5,049 nt of DNA from Caldithrix sp. (GTDB lineage Bacteria > Zhuqueibacterota > Zhuqueibacteria > Oceanimicrobiales > Oceanimicrobiaceae). The position numbers and the translations under genes were made by a program. Below, in pieces: positions 1-5,049 of the stretch (position 1 is its first letter; each line of letters begins with the position of its first letter). Where the stretch lies: contig SMXE01000161.1 of the NCBI GenBank assembly GCA_004357015.1, positions 1 through 5,049 of the forward strand. Reading direction: 5' to 3'. The notes below the pieces were generated by a model. It saw only the letters and a list, made by a program, of their open reading frames with translations. It made no database searches and was not told where the DNA came from.

Positions 1-10
1 AAGTCTCCGC

Positions 11-26
11 GTCTTAGCGATAAGAC
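11..26. other. Perfect 6-bp hairpin with GNRA tetraloop
   Basis: GTCTTA at 11-16 pairs perfectly with TAAGAC at 21-26 around the loop GCGA, a GNRA tetraloop if transcribed on the + strand. CTCC (5-8) and GGAG (34-37) could add an outer stem. No U-tract follows, so it is not a standard intrinsic terminator. It could be the tail of a structured RNA, an mRNA 3' end, or a repeat cut by the window edge. The hairpin is seen directly; its role is unknown. Confidence 0.35.
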
Positions 27-62
27 CTTAAGAGGAGTCCAGGTTAGAAATCAAAGAAGGTT

Positions 63-75
63 CCCCTTGCAGGGG
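63..75. other. Short GC hairpin in the leading intergenic region
   Basis: CCCC (63-66) pairs with GGGG (72-75) around the loop TTGCA; flanking GGTT (59-62) could pair with AACC (80-83) across a bulge. A pyrimidine-rich stretch with T runs follows at about 97-110, so a weak + strand terminator for a gene left of the window is conceivable. The stem is short and the T-tract is distant, so the call is tentative. The rest of 1-253 has no convincing coding sequence. Confidence 0.2.
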
Positions 76-178
76 AGGAAACCGTCTGGCCTATACTTTT
101 CCTTTCTTCCACGATCACCCTTACATGTGAAATGACCTGAAACTAGCGTAACCCAGCGTACTTTTTTCCACTTTACTA

Positions 179-206
179 TTGAAAATATCTTTATTTATTC
201 TACATT
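179..206 (+). promoter_or_regulatory. Possible sigma70-type promoter upstream of the trpF-like gene
   Basis: TTGAAA at 179-184 (5 of 6 matches to TTGACA) and TACATT at 201-206 (4 of 6 to TATAAT) are separated by 16 bp in the most AT-rich part of the leading intergenic region. Transcription would begin near 213, about 40 nt ahead of the ATG at 254. The match is only moderate and AT-rich DNA produces such pairs by chance. Confidence 0.3.
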
Positions 207-253
207 GGTAGGACAATTCTCATGTCCTGAACTGTGGCGCATCTCAATATCTC

Positions 254-916
254 ATGGTAGGTTCACACCACCCCCGAATCAAAATTTGCTGCATTTCCAG
301 CAGAGAAGAGGCGTGGCTTGCCATTCGCTGCGGCGCTTCTGCGCTGGGACTGGTTTCAGAAATGCCCAGCGGACCTGGCGTCATTTCTGAAGAACAAATC
401 GCGGCAATCGTCGCGACTGTGCCGCCGGGCGTGGCGACTTTTCTGCTGACCTGCAAACAAGAGGTACCGGGAATCATCGAGCAACACAAGCGCTGCGGAG
501 TCAGCACTATCCAGATCGTCGACACGTTGGAGTCGGGAACTCATGCAGATTTGCGAACAGCGCTTCCCGGCATCAAGATTGTTCAGGTGATTCACGTCAG
601 TGGGGAAAAGTCCGTTGAGCAAAGCGAAAACATCGCACCGCACGTGGACGCGCTGCTCCTCGACTCGGGCAATCCTGATTTGCAGGTAAAAGAACTTGGC
701 GGCACCGGCAGAACGCACAACTGGCAGATCAGCAAACGCATCCGCGAACGCGTGACGGTTCCGGTCTTTCTGGCAGGCGGGCTCAATCCGGGCAACCTGG
801 CGGCGGCCGTGCAAGAAGTCGCGCCGTTCGGATTGGATGTTTGCAACGGCGTTCGAACCGATGGCAAGCTTGACGAAACCAAACTGGCAGCGTTTTTCAG
901 CGCGGCCAACACATAG
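254..916 (+). CDS. Phosphoribosylanthranilate isomerase (TrpF)-like TIM-barrel protein, divergent active site
   Basis: The 220-residue product has the usual TrpF length. Classical TrpF converts N-(5-phosphoribosyl)anthranilate to CdRP in cytosolic tryptophan synthesis. Visible family motifs are IKIC at 9-12 (C12 aligns with the catalytic Cys of KICG), LLLD at 134-137 (D137 aligns with the catalytic Asp), GGTGRTHNW at 149-157, FLAGGLNPGNL at 172-182 and DVCNGV at 195-200; the last two form the phosphate-binding end. Departures are KICC for KICG, PSGPGV (38-43) where TrpF has an S-x-R motif whose Arg contacts the anthranilate carboxylate, and IQIVD (86-90) for VQLHG. The gene stands alone with no trp neighbours. 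ATG 254 is the only common start after the in-frame stop at 209, and no SD precedes it. Membership of the TrpF-like fold family is fairly sure. Whether it makes tryptophan is open, so no symbol is given. Confidence 0.88.
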   Translation: MVGSHHPRIKICCISSREEAWLAIRCGASALGLVSEMPSGPGVISEEQIAAIVATVPPGVATFLLTCKQEVPGIIEQHKRCGVSTIQIVDTLESGTHADLRTALPGIKIVQVIHVSGEKSVEQSENIAPHVDALLLDSGNPDLQVKELGGTGRTHNWQISKRIRERVTVPVFLAGGLNPGNLAAAVQEVAPFGLDVCNGVRTDGKLDETKLAAFFSAANT

Positions 917-1050
917 GCCTGTTTACTCAACGGCGGAGATTCCAGTGTAAAGAACTGCTGGAACAGCATCTCGATTAAGACGCTCTAGGATATATGACCA
1001 TAGCGGCACATCAAGGTTTGTAGAAAGCAAATTTGCGGACACGAAAACTC

Positions 1051-2289
1051 ATGGATAGAATTCACTTCTTTACCAAAGCCGTCATGCTGGCCGTGGCGAT
1101 TCTCGTTGCATCTGCAGGCACATCCCGGGCGCAGACTGAAGAAAACGACTCACCCAATCCCCTGTTCATCGACCCGGCTACCAGAGACTTCTCCGGAAAC
1201 CCGGAGTTGCTCCAGCGAATTCTCAAGACACCCCACGGCTATTTTCGCTATATCAACATTCCGTTTAGCCATGAAATTTGCCGCCGCTTTCTCTCATTCC
1301 TTCCAAGTGCACCGTCCTTCAATCTGCACGGTGACGCCCATGTCGAGCAGTACGCTATCACTGATCTTGGGCGCGGATTGACCGACTTCGATGACTCCTC
1401 CACGGGCCCGGCCGTGATCGATTTGCTGCGCTTCGGCGTTTCCCTGCGACTCGCCTGCATGGCAAACGGCTGGGAATCGGAAGCCGAGCAACTGTACGAA
1501 AAATTTCTGTTCGGGTACCGCGTAGCGTTGACGGACCCTGAAACCATCGCACCCGAACCGGCGCTGGTCGCACGCATCAAGAAAAAATTCAAGTTCGATC
1601 ACGAAAAGTATTTTGTCTGGATCGACTCCATCATGTTGCCCATGCCACAAGAGAAACAAGCCGCGATTCTGGCAGCGATGCGGCCATATATTGAGAGCAC
1701 ACTGTATGACAACAAGCACTTGAAGAAGGAATACTTCCGGCCCAAAAAAGTAGGCTATCTGAATCTCGGTATCGGCAGTGCTCAAGACATCAAGTTCCTC
1801 GTCCGCATCGAAGGTGAAAGCGATGACCCCTACGACGACCAGGTGCTCGAAATTAAAGAAGTGCGCGATTTACGCGGCATCGAATGCATCACGATTTCAC
1901 AAAAAGGCGACCCTTTCAGAGTGCTGGTGGGGCAGGCCCGAATCGCCTATGAGCCGTATGAATTCCTCGGCTACATGCGATATGACAGCAACACCTTCTG
2001 GGTGCATGCGTGGGTGGACAATTACAAGGAGATCAAGATCGAAAAATCGTTCGAGTCGGTTGAAGATTTGCAGGAAGTTGCCTACGATGTGGGCGTGCAG
2101 TTGGGCCGCGGCCACACAAAGCAGATCGCGGCGCCACTGGACATTCAGTTGCGCCGGGAACAAATTCGAAGGCTGACGCTTTATGAGGACAAACTAAAAG
2201 AAACCTGCCTTGAGCTGACAGAGCTGGTCATAGCTGCGTGGCAGGAGTTCGAATCTGCGGTTGCGCAAAATGTGAACTCATCAAATTAG
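1051..2289 (+). CDS. Exported DUF2252 family protein (kinase/APH-like motifs)
   Basis: The product has 412 residues from ATG 1051. A signal peptide is clear: a short charged n-region, a hydrophobic core at about 10-22 and a likely cut at SRA|QT after residue 27, so the protein probably acts in the periplasm or outside. DUF2252 hallmarks follow in order: LHGDAHVEQY (92-101), DFDDSSTGPAVIDLLRF (112-128), GIGS (240-243), LEIKE (266-270, K269), a VHAWVD segment near 318-323 and LGRGHTKQ (351-358). HGDxH plus DFDD resemble the catalytic and metal motifs of aminoglycoside-phosphotransferase-like kinases, with Q100 where APHs usually have Asn. The biochemical function of DUF2252 is not established. 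TTG 1033 is an alternative in-frame start adding six residues (MRTRKL); neither start has a good SD. The stop codon overlaps the SD of the phosphatase gene 10 bp downstream, so the two are probably co-transcribed and coupled. Confidence 0.85.
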   Translation: MDRIHFFTKAVMLAVAILVASAGTSRAQTEENDSPNPLFIDPATRDFSGNPELLQRILKTPHGYFRYINIPFSHEICRRFLSFLPSAPSFNLHGDAHVEQYAITDLGRGLTDFDDSSTGPAVIDLLRFGVSLRLACMANGWESEAEQLYEKFLFGYRVALTDPETIAPEPALVARIKKKFKFDHEKYFVWIDSIMLPMPQEKQAAILAAMRPYIESTLYDNKHLKKEYFRPKKVGYLNLGIGSAQDIKFLVRIEGESDDPYDDQVLEIKEVRDLRGIECITISQKGDPFRVLVGQARIAYEPYEFLGYMRYDSNTFWVHAWVDNYKEIKIEKSFESVEDLQEVAYDVGVQLGRGHTKQIAAPLDIQLRREQIRRLTLYEDKLKETCLELTELVIAAWQEFESAVAQNVNSSN

Positions 2290-2294
2290 GAGGG
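2288..2294 (+). promoter_or_regulatory. Strong Shine-Dalgarno overlapping the upstream stop codon
   Basis: AGGAGGG ends 5 nt before ATG 2300, and its first two bases are the last two of the TAG stop of the DUF2252 gene (2287-2289). A ribosome finishing the first gene would sit on this site. That supports ATG 2300 as the start and suggests translational coupling. Confidence 0.8.
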
Positions 2295-2299
2295 AAATT

Positions 2300-3130
2300 A
2301 TGAAAACGCTTTACCTGGTCAGACATGCAGATACGGCAGAGGCCAACAAGAATCAAAAAGACATCGATAGGCCGCTAACCAAGGGAGGTCGTAAGACCGC
2401 CAAGCAGATGGCCGGAAATCTGAAGAAAGTCGGAGTGAAAGTGAACGCTCTGATCTCGAGTTCTGCAAAACGTGCACGTGAGACGGCGAAAGAATTCGCG
2501 AAAGAGCTTGGCTCTTCCGGCAAGCGAATTGAAATGCGTGACGATTTGTACAACGCTATCCCAGCAGCCAACCAGCTAAAGATTCTTAAGCAGCTCAACC
2601 AGGTACAATCGGTGATGATTGTTGGGCATGTTCCGAATTCAGAGAAGCTGGCCGCTTACCTTTTGACAAATATTCGCGCGGCCTCAATACCAAAGGGTGG
2701 TGTGGTCTGCATCGAATTCGATTGTGATACCTGGGCGGATGTCGAGAGAGGCAGTGGAACCTTGAAATTCGTCGACTTTCCCCTTGCCGACAAGAAGCAG
2801 TCGAAAGCGCTCCGCAAAAATCTGCAGGCGACTCTGGCAGTACACCTCCAGAAAAACCTGGCCGAAGTGGATTCTGTGACGGCGCCCAAATTCAAAAAAT
2901 ACATCAAAGGCTCAAGCGCGAAACTGGCAAGGTCGTTCGTGCAGGTTCTGCAGTCGCGGAGATTGACAGGGGAGGTTGCTATGTCCGTTCTAAAGAGTTC
3001 TATACCGGCGCAGCCCGCCGCTTCAGCAGCCAAACCAGCGCCGCGTACCAGACGTAGGGGAAGACCGAGGACCAAAGCGGCGAATGGCCGCGCAACCTCC
3101 CGGGCAAGAAAACCGAAGACACGGAAGTGA
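2300..3130 (+). CDS. SixA-type histidine phosphatase domain with basic AT-hook-like C-terminal tail
   Basis: The product has 276 residues. Residues 1 to about 162 are a histidine phosphatase (phosphoglycerate-mutase-like) domain of the small SixA type: LVRHAD (6-11, with H9 the phosphate-accepting His), LTKGGR (26-31), SSAKRARETA (54-63) and VGHVPN (108-113, second catalytic His H110). SixA proteins remove phosphate from phosphohistidine; relatives use small phosphoesters, so the substrate is unknown. Residues about 163-225 form a Lys-rich, probably helical segment I do not recognise. Residues 226-276 have no acidic residue, begin Pro/Ala-rich and end with 15 Lys/Arg in the last 32 residues, including the AT-hook-like core RRGRPR (252-257). 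SixA itself is about 160 residues, so the C-terminal 115 are an addition. No signal peptide is present, so it is cytosolic, unlike the DUF2252 neighbour. Its stop overlaps the GTG start of the ppx-like gene. An internal SD and ATG at 2981 may give a separate short product. Confidence 0.85.
   Translation: MKTLYLVRHADTAEANKNQKDIDRPLTKGGRKTAKQMAGNLKKVGVKVNALISSSAKRARETAKEFAKELGSSGKRIEMRDDLYNAIPAANQLKILKQLNQVQSVMIVGHVPNSEKLAAYLLTNIRAASIPKGGVVCIEFDCDTWADVERGSGTLKFVDFPLADKKQSKALRKNLQATLAVHLQKNLAEVDSVTAPKFKKYIKGSSAKLARSFVQVLQSRRLTGEVAMSVLKSSIPAQPAASAAKPAPRTRRRGRPRTKAANGRATSRARKPKTRK
2968..2975 (+). promoter_or_regulatory. Internal Shine-Dalgarno in the phosphatase gene
   Basis: AGGGGAGG lies 5 nt upstream of an in-frame ATG at 2981. 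Its purine content and spacing rival the SD that starts the parent gene. It falls at the border between the mixed-charge linker and the acid-free basic tail. It could be a working internal start or a by-product of the Gly-Glu-Val coding sequence. Confidence 0.4.
2981..3130 (+). CDS. Possible internal-start product: 49-residue basic AT-hook/histone-like protein
   Basis: Starting at the ATG for M228 of the phosphatase and sharing its frame and stop, this would be a 49-residue protein with no acidic residues. It has a Pro/Ala-rich start (SIPAQPAASAAKPAPR), an AT-hook-like RRGRPR core and a Lys/Arg-dense end (ARKPKTRK). Such composition is typical of small bacterial nucleoid or histone-H1-like proteins and could bind DNA or polyanions such as polyphosphate. 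The only evidence for separate translation is the SD at 2968-2975 and the fit of the start with the domain border. It may exist only as the tail of the full-length protein. Confidence 0.3.
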   Translation: MSVLKSSIPAQPAASAAKPAPRTRRRGRPRTKAANGRATSRARKPKTRK

Positions 3131-4017
3131 AGTTCGCAGCGATCGATATCGGCTCCAACGCTGTCCGGCTTCTGCTCTCCCGCGTTATTGAAAACGGCAA
3201 ATATCCCATTTTCAAAAAGGAATCGCTCATTCGCATCCCCATCCGGCTTGGTGAAGACGCGTTTGTCAGGAAAAGGATCTCAGCGGAAAAAGCTGAGCAG
3301 CTTGTCAACACGATGCGTGGATTCAAATTCCTCATCGAGGCCTACCAAGCGATCGACTACATGGCGTGCGCCACGTCCGCCATGCGGGAAGCCGAAAATG
3401 GCGAGGATGTGGTCAAGGAAATCATGCGGCGGAGCGGTATCAAACTCGACATTGTGGCCGGGCAGAAAGAAGCAGACATTATCTACGCCAACCATTTCGA
3501 GGAGCGCCTGGACAAGAATAAGTCCTACCTTTACATAGATGTGGGCGGCGGCAGTACCGAGCTGACACTTTTTTCACACAACCAGAGTATCACCTCGCAC
3601 TCTTTCAATATCGGCACAGTGCGGCTGCTGCACGGGCTCGTACCCGATTCGCGCTGGAAAGACATGAAGCAGTGGGTGCAGGTGATCGCACCGGAATTTA
3701 AACCGGTTATCGGCATTGGCAGCGGCGGCAACATCAACAAAATGTTCAAGCTGTCCCGCATCAAGACTGGAAAACCTATTTCTTACAAACGGCTGCGGGA
3801 GCTTGATAAATATCTCAACACGTTTTCCCTCGACGAACGTATCAAAATTCTCGGCCTCCGGCCGGACCGCGCCGACGTCATCATCCCGGCTGCGGATATT
3901 TTTACTTCCGTAATGAAGTGGGCAAAAATAAACAGAATGTACGTACCGGAGATCGGTCTTTCAGATGGCATGATTCGTTTGCTATACGAAAGGCACATGG
4001 CAAATAGAAAAAGTTAG
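3127..4017 (+). CDS. Ppx/GppA family phosphatase (exopolyphosphatase or pppGpp phosphohydrolase), short form
   Basis: The product has 296 residues with the ASKHA (actin/sugar kinase/Hsp70-like) fold. Motifs in order are AIDIGSNAVRLL (5-16, first phosphate loop), ATSAMREAENG (82-92), VAGQKEAD (110-117, with E115 at the position of the catalytic Glu), DVGGGSTEL (138-146, second phosphate loop), FNIGTVRL (160-167), GIGSGGNI (196-203), RADVIIPA (248-255) and GLSDGM (277-282). It corresponds to the two-domain core of about 300 residues and lacks the C-terminal HD-like extension of E. coli Ppx and GppA (about 500 residues). The family removes terminal phosphate from polyphosphate or converts pppGpp to ppGpp; sequence alone does not separate the two. 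It should be cytosolic. GTG 3127 overlaps the TGA of the phosphatase gene by 4 bp (GTGA) and has no strong SD of its own, so translation is probably coupled. The start is well supported because the first phosphate loop begins four residues in. Confidence 0.92.
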   Translation: MKFAAIDIGSNAVRLLLSRVIENGKYPIFKKESLIRIPIRLGEDAFVRKRISAEKAEQLVNTMRGFKFLIEAYQAIDYMACATSAMREAENGEDVVKEIMRRSGIKLDIVAGQKEADIIYANHFEERLDKNKSYLYIDVGGGSTELTLFSHNQSITSHSFNIGTVRLLHGLVPDSRWKDMKQWVQVIAPEFKPVIGIGSGGNINKMFKLSRIKTGKPISYKRLRELDKYLNTFSLDERIKILGLRPDRADVIIPAADIFTSVMKWAKINRMYVPEIGLSDGMIRLLYERHMANRKS

Positions 4018-4095
4018 CCTGAATATTGGCAGAAAATGTCGCCGAGAACGCAGGGAGAAGTGGATCCTTTTGCGGTGTCAACAAAGTACCTGTAA

Positions 4096-4237
4096 GTGTC
4101 ATTCCGAACCTCGAGGCTGTTTGTCGAGGTGAGAAATCTGGAAGTCGCCGGCGTTATCTCTTCAATGTTGATAGATTGTGCCACGAAAGACGCCTGCCAG
4201 ATTTCTCATTTGGCATTCGCCAAATTCGAAATGACAC
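4096..4237. repeat. 142-bp nested inverted repeat (MITE/REP-like), four-way-junction fold
   Basis: The outer arms GTGTCATTCCGAA (4096-4108) and TTCGAAATGACAC (4225-4237) pair at 12 of 13 positions. Inside each arm is a separate hairpin: CCTCGA/TCGAGG (4109-4114 with 4124-4129) on the left and TTTGGC/GCCAAA (4209-4214 with 4219-4224) on the right. The inner arms TGAGAAATCTGG (4130-4141) and CCAGATTTCTCA (4197-4208) pair perfectly over 12 bp, and GGCGT (4150-4154) can pair with ACGCC (4190-4194) further in. The pattern of a GTCATTC end, a variable hairpin and a GAGAAATCT-type block resembles dispersed intergenic repeats I recall from many bacterial genomes. It lies between convergent genes and may help end transcription from both sides. 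No target-site duplication is obvious. Short open frames across it look like repeat by-products. Confidence 0.8.
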
Positions 4238-4268
4238 CCGTTGTTCAATCCTTTAGCAGTAATTCAGA

Positions 4269-4766
4269 TCAGAAATAGACATTCGCATGAACTGCCGCAG
4301 CCGTTCTCAAGGTAATATCTGAGATGCCTGAAATGTCCACCACAAAGCCGTTGAGTTGCGCCTCAACCCCGAAGCTGAACATGGCGTTGACAAAGTATTC
4401 GCCACCAAATCCCATTCCGAGTAGAATGTCCGTTGTATCCGATTGCAGGGGACTATCGGGCATTCTGAAAATGACGCCGCCACGCGCAGAAATGTACGGT
4501 GCTACTCTCTGCATATCGAGATAAAACCTCGGCATCAGCAATAAACCAATCTCCATTGTGTTGTTTTCAATATAGAGAAGGCTAAAGCCCGGTGCAAGCG
4601 TCAGGGCATCCCCCAACCAGAGCGGCACAAGAATCTCGGCCTGACCGTTCTGAATCAGGGCAGTCAAACCAAACGAGCGCGTATCCTGGGCTTGCGCAGT
4701 GCCGGAAGCAAAAACCAGAAGCACAAGCAACAGAACGGGGGCAGCAAACGTCTTAAATAGTTTCAT
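4269..4766 (-). CDS. Small exported beta-barrel-like outer membrane protein, unknown function
   Basis: The product has 165 residues from the ATG at 4766-4764 on the minus strand. A signal peptide is clear: MKLFK n-region, a Leu/Val-rich core at about 8-20 and a likely cut at AQA|QD after residue 26. The mature part (about 139 residues) alternates polar and hydrophobic residues in roughly eight strand-like segments (about 31-39, 43-50, 55-66, 70-83, 90-101, 112-123, 128-141 and 151-164) and ends in NVYF, the terminal Phe expected of a BAM-inserted barrel. Segments such as APYISARGGVIF and LLGMGFGGEYFV look like OmpA/OmpW/opacity-type small barrels, but I recognise no specific family. An upstream in-frame start at 4805 would place 13 unlikely residues before the signal peptide; the SD at 4773-4780 favours 4766. 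The gene converges on the ppx-like gene. Confidence 0.75.
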   Translation of the reverse strand: MKLFKTFAAPVLLLVLLVFASGTAQAQDTRSFGLTALIQNGQAEILVPLWLGDALTLAPGFSLLYIENNTMEIGLLLMPRFYLDMQRVAPYISARGGVIFRMPDSPLQSDTTDILLGMGFGGEYFVNAMFSFGVEAQLNGFVVDISGISDITLRTAAAVHANVYF

Positions 4767-4772
4767 TCGTGT

Positions 4773-4780
4773 CTCCTCTT
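4773..4780 (-). promoter_or_regulatory. Shine-Dalgarno for the beta-barrel gene
   Basis: On the minus strand AAGAGGAG ends 6 nt before the ATG at 4766. This decides the start in favour of the methionine that begins the signal peptide, over the longer reading from 4805. Confidence 0.8.
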
Positions 4781-4990
4781 TTAGTTGATAAACGGTGTAT
4801 TTCACACACGATCGAGTCTGAATTTGTCGTCTTGGAACAGGTGAATATTGTAGGGGCGGAAATCAGGGATGGGGAAACCAAAAGATGGCTGGCACGATTC
4901 CTTGCTGCTGCTCTTCATTAAGGTCAATTGAGTTATTGGAAATGACTGCGATTCATGAAGCCCCCGTGCGTTTACAGTCCTGAAGTCTGG

Positions 4991-5017
4991 TTGACTAATT
5001 TTCTAATGTAATATAAC
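4991..5017 (+). promoter_or_regulatory. Possible promoter for a gene beyond the right edge
   Basis: TTGACT (4991-4996, 5 of 6 to TTGACA) and TATAAC (5012-5017, 5 of 6 to TATAAT) are spaced 15 bp, slightly short of the usual 16-18. Transcription would begin near 5024, just ahead of the SD at 5034. The remainder of 4806-4990 shows no coding sequence or clear structure; it must also hold the promoter of the minus-strand barrel gene, which I could not pick out. Confidence 0.35.
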
Positions 5018-5033
5018 AGCAAGTCCGCCATTT

Positions 5034-5038
5034 GGAGG
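5034..5038 (+). promoter_or_regulatory. Shine-Dalgarno near the window end, implying a + strand gene just outside
   Basis: GGAGG followed by AAAAGGGA lies at the end of the window, downstream of a promoter-like pair. No ATG/GTG/TTG follows in the remaining 11 bases, so a start codon would fall at or just beyond 5050. Such a gene would be divergent from the barrel gene. Confidence 0.35.
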
Positions 5039-5049
5039 AAAAGGGACGC

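Noticed and set aside
205..390. Open frame of 61 codons from a TTG, overlapping the start of the trpF-like gene
   Set aside because: No SD, no recognisable protein features, and most of it is in a different frame of the well-supported TrpF-like gene.
592..969. 125-codon minus-strand open frame opposite the trpF-like gene
   Set aside because: It is an antisense shadow of a conserved coding sequence, with no SD or protein motif.
989..996. GATATATG as a -10 element for the DUF2252 operon
   Set aside because: No acceptable -35 sequence lies 15-19 bp upstream.
1027..1036. 10-bp perfect palindrome GCAAATTTGC at the alternative TTG start of the DUF2252 gene
   Set aside because: Too short and a single copy, so an operator call cannot be supported; a 10-bp palindrome in 5 kb is not unusual.
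1294..1785. 163-codon minus-strand open frame opposite the DUF2252 gene
   Set aside because: The + strand frame carries all DUF2252 motifs; the antisense product shows no family signature.
2786..2978. A CHAD domain (polyphosphate-linked helical domain) in the middle of the phosphatase protein
   Set aside because: The context was suggestive, but the segment has only one His and none of the conserved His/Arg pattern expected of CHAD.
4026..4278. Two short + strand open frames (76 and 60 codons) downstream of the ppx-like gene
   Set aside because: Both run through the inverted repeat at 4096-4237, have poor start contexts, and their composition is explained by the repeat.

Overview
The window (5,049 bp, mid-GC by eye, dense Shine-Dalgarno use, Gram-negative style signal peptides and a small outer-membrane-type beta-barrel) looks like chromosomal DNA of a diderm bacterium. 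The short Ppx/GppA protein and the TrpF-like variant remind me of the Bacteroidota/Chlorobi/Ignavibacteria (FCB) side of the tree, but the strong GGAGG ribosome binding sites argue against a typical Bacteroidota member. The phylum is therefore an inference only. There is no transposase, phage gene, CRISPR array, tRNA or rRNA.

Layout. Positions 1-253 hold no gene: there is a GNRA-capped hairpin at the left edge, a second weak hairpin, and an AT-rich stretch with a possible promoter. Positions 254-916 (+) encode a phosphoribosylanthranilate isomerase (TrpF)-like TIM barrel that lacks some hallmark substrate-binding residues. After a 134-bp gap comes a tight three-gene + strand run. It comprises a secreted DUF2252 kinase-like protein (1051-2289), a SixA-type histidine phosphatase with a very basic AT-hook-like tail (2300-3130, strong SD overlapping the previous stop codon), and a short Ppx/GppA phosphatase (3127-4017, GTG start inside the previous stop, 4-bp overlap). 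Positions 4096-4237 hold a long nested inverted repeat between convergent genes. Positions 4766-4269 (-) encode a small exported beta-barrel protein. The right edge (4991-5049) carries a promoter-like sequence and an SD for a + strand gene that begins outside the window.

How the genes may work together. The three-gene run joins a kinase-like protein, a phosphohistidine/phosphomonoester phosphatase and a Ppx/GppA enzyme acting on polyphosphate or pppGpp. This suggests a phosphate/polyphosphate-related cassette; that is inference from content and coupling only. The most interesting signals are these: (1) a near-perfect internal SD and in-frame ATG within the phosphatase gene, exactly at the start of its all-basic tail, which could release a separate 49-residue AT-hook/histone-like protein; (2) the exported DUF2252 protein, whose APH-like catalytic motif precedes its glycine/lysine motif, as in a circular permutation; (3) the TrpF-like protein with altered active-site motifs; (4) the inverted repeat, which can fold into a four-way junction with lateral hairpins that differ in sequence but are each self-complementary.
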